The translations under genes were made by a program, and so were the position numbers. This document shows, piece by piece, positions 61,175 through 64,000 of a stretch of DNA of 64,000 bases. The stretch covers positions 434,001 through 498,000 of the forward strand of contig JAKGSH010000010.1 in the NCBI GenBank assembly GCA_021568835.1. Reading direction: 5' to 3'. Within the stretch, counting starts at the first letter, position 1, and each line of letters begins with the position of its first letter. Source of the stretch: Streptomyces sp. Tue 6430 (GTDB lineage Bacteria; Actinomycetota; Actinomycetes; Streptomycetales; Streptomycetaceae). The notes below the pieces were generated by a model, which was given only the letters and a program-made list of their open reading frames with translations, had not been told where the DNA came from and did not search any database.

Positions 61175-62295
61175 CGGCGCTTCCCCGAAGGACGGCCGCG
61201 GCCACGGCCGCGGGACGAGGGCTGGGTCCTGGGGCCGACGACGGCCGTCTCGGCGTCCTCGGGGTGCCCGGCGTCCTCGTCACGCCCGTCGTGGCCGTAC
61301 GACCGCGCGGGCTCCTCGTCGGTGTGCGACTGGGCGCGCTTGGCGAGGACGCGCTTCCTCAGGGCCCGCACCTGCGGCTCGCGTTCCTTGAGGTCGGCGA
61401 CGAGCGGGGTGGCGATGAAGATCGAGGAGTAGGCGCCGGCGGCGAGGCCGACGAACAGCGACAGCGAGATGTCGTTGAGCGTGCCCGCGCCGAGGAAACC
61501 GCCGCCGATGAACAGCAGGCCCGCGACCGGGAGCAGCGCGACCACCGTGGTGTTCACGGAACGCACCAGGGTGCCGTTGATCGAGCGGTTGGCGATCTCG
61601 CTGTAGGTGAAGCGGGTCTGCTTCGTGAGGTCCTTCGTCTGTTCCTTGAGGGAGTCGAAGACGACGACCGTGTCGTACAGGGAGTAGCCGAGGATGGTCA
61701 GCAGACCGATCACCGTGCCCGGCGTGACCTCGAAGCCGACGAGGGCGTAGATGCCGACGGTGATGGTGATGTCGTGGATCAGGGCGACGAGCGCCGCGAC
61801 GGCCATGCGCCACTCGAAGGCGATCGCCAGGTAGATCACGACCAGGACCATGAAGATCGCCAGACCCTGCCAGGCCTTGTTGGCGATCTGGTCACCCCAA
61901 CTGGGGCCGACCAGGTCCGCCGCGATCGACTCCGAGTCGACCTTGAAGTCCTTGGCCAGCTCGTCCTTGACCGTGTCGGACTGCTTGGTGTCCATGCCGG
62001 CGATCTGGATGCGCACCGAGCCGTCGCCGAGCTTCTGCACGACCGCTTCGTGGCCCGACGCCTCCTCGGCGGCGGTCTGCGCCTGCGAGACGGAGATGGA
62101 GCCGTTCTTCGCCGTGGTGAAGACGGCACCGCCCTGGAAGTCGATGCCCATGTTCAGGCCGCGCACCGCCAGGCCGACGATGGCCGTGATGGTGATCAGG
62201 ATCGAGATGCCGTACCAGATCTTGCGGTGACCGATGAAGTCGTAGCTGATCTCACCACGGTGCAGTCGGGCGCCGAGGCTGCCGAGTTTCGACAT
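61171..62295 (-). CDS. secF: Protein translocase subunit SecF
   Basis: 374 aa RND-type membrane protein with six spans that, with SecD, uses the proton gradient to help export. N-terminal MSKLGSLGARLHRGEISYDF and the first span (ITAIVGLAVRGLNMGIDFQG), an external domain, then the conserved IGLLTILGYSLYDTVVVFD. Basic, Arg/Gly-rich cytoplasmic tail. Starts 3 bp behind secD. Confidence 0.96.
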   Translation of the reverse strand: MSKLGSLGARLHRGEISYDFIGHRKIWYGISILITITAIVGLAVRGLNMGIDFQGGAVFTTAKNGSISVSQAQTAAEEASGHEAVVQKLGDGSVRIQIAGMDTKQSDTVKDELAKDFKVDSESIAADLVGPSWGDQIANKAWQGLAIFMVLVVIYLAIAFEWRMAVAALVALIHDITITVGIYALVGFEVTPGTVIGLLTILGYSLYDTVVVFDSLKEQTKDLTKQTRFTYSEIANRSINGTLVRSVNTTVVALLPVAGLLFIGGGFLGAGTLNDISLSLFVGLAAGAYSSIFIATPLVADLKEREPQVRALRKRVLAKRAQSHTDEEPARSYGHDGRDEDAGHPEDAETAVVGPRTQPSSRGRGRGRPSGKRR

Positions 62296-62298
62296 CGC

Positions 62299-64000
62299 TC
62301 ACGCCTCCTTCGTCTCGACGGGACCGGCGGCAGGACCGGAGGGACGGCGGGTGCGGCGCAGCGGCGGCTTGGCACCCAGGCTCTTCGGGTCGAGGCCGGA
62401 CCACTTGTGGCCGCCGGCGAAGAACTTGCGGCGCGCGATCAGCGTCATCAGCGGCTTGGTGAAGAAGAAGACCACGACCACGTCGAGGACGGTGGTCAGA
62501 CCCAGCGTGAACGCGAAGCCCTGGACCTTGCCGACGGTGACCAGGAACAGCACCGCGGCGGCGAGGAACGACACGAAGTCGGAGACCAGGATGGTGCGCC
62601 GCGCCCGCGGCCAGGCCCGCTCGACCGCGGGACGCAGGGAGCGTCCCTCGCGGATCTCGTCCCGGACCCGTTCGAAGTACACGATGAACGAGTCCGCCGT
62701 GATGCCGATGGCGACGATGGCACCGCAGACGGCCGGCAGGTTGAGCGCGAAGTGGATGGTCGGGCCGAGCAGCGACATGATCACGTACGTCAGCGCGGCG
62801 GAGACCAGCAGCGAGGCGATCGCGATGAGCGACAGGCCGCGGTAGTAGGCCACCAGGTAGACGATGACCAGGCCGAGGCCGATGGCGCCCGCGATCAGAC
62901 CGGCACGGAGCTGGTCACCGCCGAGCGCGGCGGTCACGGTCTGGACGCTGAACTCCTCGAAGGTGAGCGGCAGCGCACCGTACGACAGCATGTTCGCGAG
63001 GTTCTGGGCCTCCTCCTGCTGGAAGCTGCCGGAGATCTGGGCCTTGCCGCCGGCGATGGAGGAGCTGACGTACGGGCTGGAGACGACCTCGCCGTCGAGG
63101 ACGATGCCGAACTGGTTCTGCGGCTGCTGGTTCTGGGCGAGCTGACCCGTGATGTCCGCGAACTTCTTCGCGCCCTTGGAGTCGAACTTCATGTCGACCT
63201 GCCAGCCGGCGGCACCCTGGGTGTCGTAGACCGCCTTGGCCTCGTCGACCTCGGTGCCGTCGACGGCGGCCGGGCCGAGCAGGTACTTGTACCAGACGCC
63301 GTCGATGTCGCCGCAGGCCACGGTCGTGTCGCCGGGCTTGACGCCATCGCCGAGCCCGGCGCGCTGCGACCGCTTGCTGCAGTCCAGGGCGGCGTACTTC
63401 GCCTGGAGGGCGGCCTCGCCGGTGGTGCCGCCGCTCGCGGACGCCGAGGGGCTGGCGGAGGCGGAGGCGCTCGCGGAGGGCGACGGCGTGGAGTCGGCCT
63501 TCAGGGCGTCGGTGACGGCACGGCCCTGGGAGGTGGCGGAGGCCGACGGAGAGGTCGAGGAGGAGGCCTTCTCACCTGCCGAAGCACTCGCCGAGGCACT
63601 CGGGGAGGCGGCCGGGGAACCGCTGGCCGACGGGCTCGGCGAGCCGCTCGCGGCGGCACCGCTGGGCTCGCTGGCCAGGACCGGGCGGAAGTACAGCTTG
63701 GCGGTGGTGCCGACCTGTGCCCGGGCTTCCTTGGAGTTGATGCCCTTGGGGATGTTCACGATGATGTTGCGGTCGCCCTGGGTCTGCACCTCCGCCTCGG
63801 AGACGCCAAGACCGTTGACACGGCGGTTCATGATCTCGACCGCGGTGTCCATGTTGGCCTTGTTGATCGCGGACCCTTGGTCGGCCTTCGCCTGGAGCAT
63901 GATGCTCGTACCGCCGGCAAGGTCGATGCCGAGACGCGGAGTCGTGTGACCGGAGAGGAACATGCCTCCGGTGAGCCCCACGATGGCGATCAGGATCAGG
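62299..64000 (-). CDS. secD: Protein translocase subunit SecD (N-terminus beyond right edge)
   Basis: About 567 residues visible. Conserved parts: TPRLGIDLAGGTSIMLQAKA, the external base (GDRNIIVNIPKG), and the C-terminal membrane half (TVTAALGGDQLRAGLIAGAI; ICAIVAIGITADSFIVYFER-like GAIVAIGITADSFIVYFE). An 85-residue stretch at about 63417-63672 is almost pure Ser/Ala/Pro/Gly and looks like an unstructured insertion in the first external domain. The start codon lies outside the window. Confidence 0.95.
   Translation of the reverse strand, partial: LILIAIVGLTGGMFLSGHTTPRLGIDLAGGTSIMLQAKADQGSAINKANMDTAVEIMNRRVNGLGVSEAEVQTQGDRNIIVNIPKGINSKEARAQVGTTAKLYFRPVLASEPSGAAASGSPSPSASGSPAASPSASASASAGEKASSSTSPSASATSQGRAVTDALKADSTPSPSASASASASPSASASGGTTGEAALQAKYAALDCSKRSQRAGLGDGVKPGDTTVACGDIDGVWYKYLLGPAAVDGTEVDEAKAVYDTQGAAGWQVDMKFDSKGAKKFADITGQLAQNQQPQNQFGIVLDGEVVSSPYVSSSIAGGKAQISGSFQQEEAQNLANMLSYGALPLTFEEFSVQTVTAALGGDQLRAGLIAGAIGLGLVIVYLVAYYRGLSLIAIASLLVSAALTYVIMSLLGPTIHFALNLPAVCGAIVAIGITADSFIVYFERVRDEIREGRSLRPAVERAWPRARRTILVSDFVSFLAAAVLFLVTVGKVQGFAFTLGLTTVLDVVVVFFFTKPLMTLIARRKFFAGGHKWSGLDPKSLGAKPPLRRTRRPSGPAAGPVETKEA

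Overview
The window is high-GC actinomycete chromosome, almost certainly Streptomyces. The signs are codon bias, many GTG starts, BldD with its c-di-GMP motif, the actinobacterial integration host factor sIHF, a PriA that has lost its helicase motifs, and the gene order priA-metK-coaBC-rpoZ-gmk-sIHF-pyrFD-carBA-pyrCBR | bldD | nusB-efp-pepQ-aroBKCE-mltG-ruvX-alaS-rpsD-rarA-hisS-relA-apt-secFD, which matches the conserved core of that genus. Most genes are on the minus strand, so operons read from high to low coordinates.

Layout. 1-5.8 kb is an amino-acid/amine use cluster: amine oxidase (cut by the left edge), carbon-nitrogen hydrolase, MFS transporter, Lrp/AsnC regulator and APC permease. 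5.8-13.4 kb holds a GuaB1-type IMPDH-family enzyme, a barstar-like protein, a SorC-type sugar regulator, rpe, an MMPL transporter (plus strand) and rsmB. 13.5-22.4 kb holds fmt, a small regulator-like gene (plus strand), a repeat-rich spacer, priA, metK, coaBC, rpoZ, gmk and the sIHF gene. 22.6-32.9 kb is the complete UMP pathway (pyrF, pyrD, carB, carA, an unknown membrane gene, pyrC, pyrB, pyrR), with a PyrR-binding-like leader in front of pyrR and a 175-bp MITE-like element between carB and pyrD. bldD (plus strand) diverges from pyrR. 33.9-46.9 kb holds nusB, efp, an M24 peptidase homologue, a P-loop protein, aroB, aroK, aroC, aroE, mltG, ruvX, alaS and two small membrane-associated genes. 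47.1-54.7 kb holds rpsD, rarA, a VKOR protein, hisS, an MBL-fold hydrolase, a membrane cyclophilin and a DUF349 protein. 54.9-57.8 kb is a three-gene overlapping operon (Ser/Thr kinase, EACC1-like small protein, caspase-TPR) placed between housekeeping genes; it looks like a regulated conflict or programmed-response module and is the most unusual content. 57.9-64 kb holds relA, apt, secF and secD (cut by the right edge).

Two cautions. First, about fifteen otherwise conserved genes, several of them essential (alaS, gmk, carB, coaBC, sIHF), are broken in the sequence as given. There are about twenty breaks, each repaired by adding one G or C, nearly always in a G/C run. This is best explained by homopolymer under-calling, so these loci are annotated as single CDSs with the suspected spot noted. 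Second, short tandem repeats occupy many 3' ends and spacers (14, 15, 16 and 22-bp units, heptads, and an 18-bp repeat inside priA). I saw no tRNA, rRNA, CRISPR array, transposase or phage gene.
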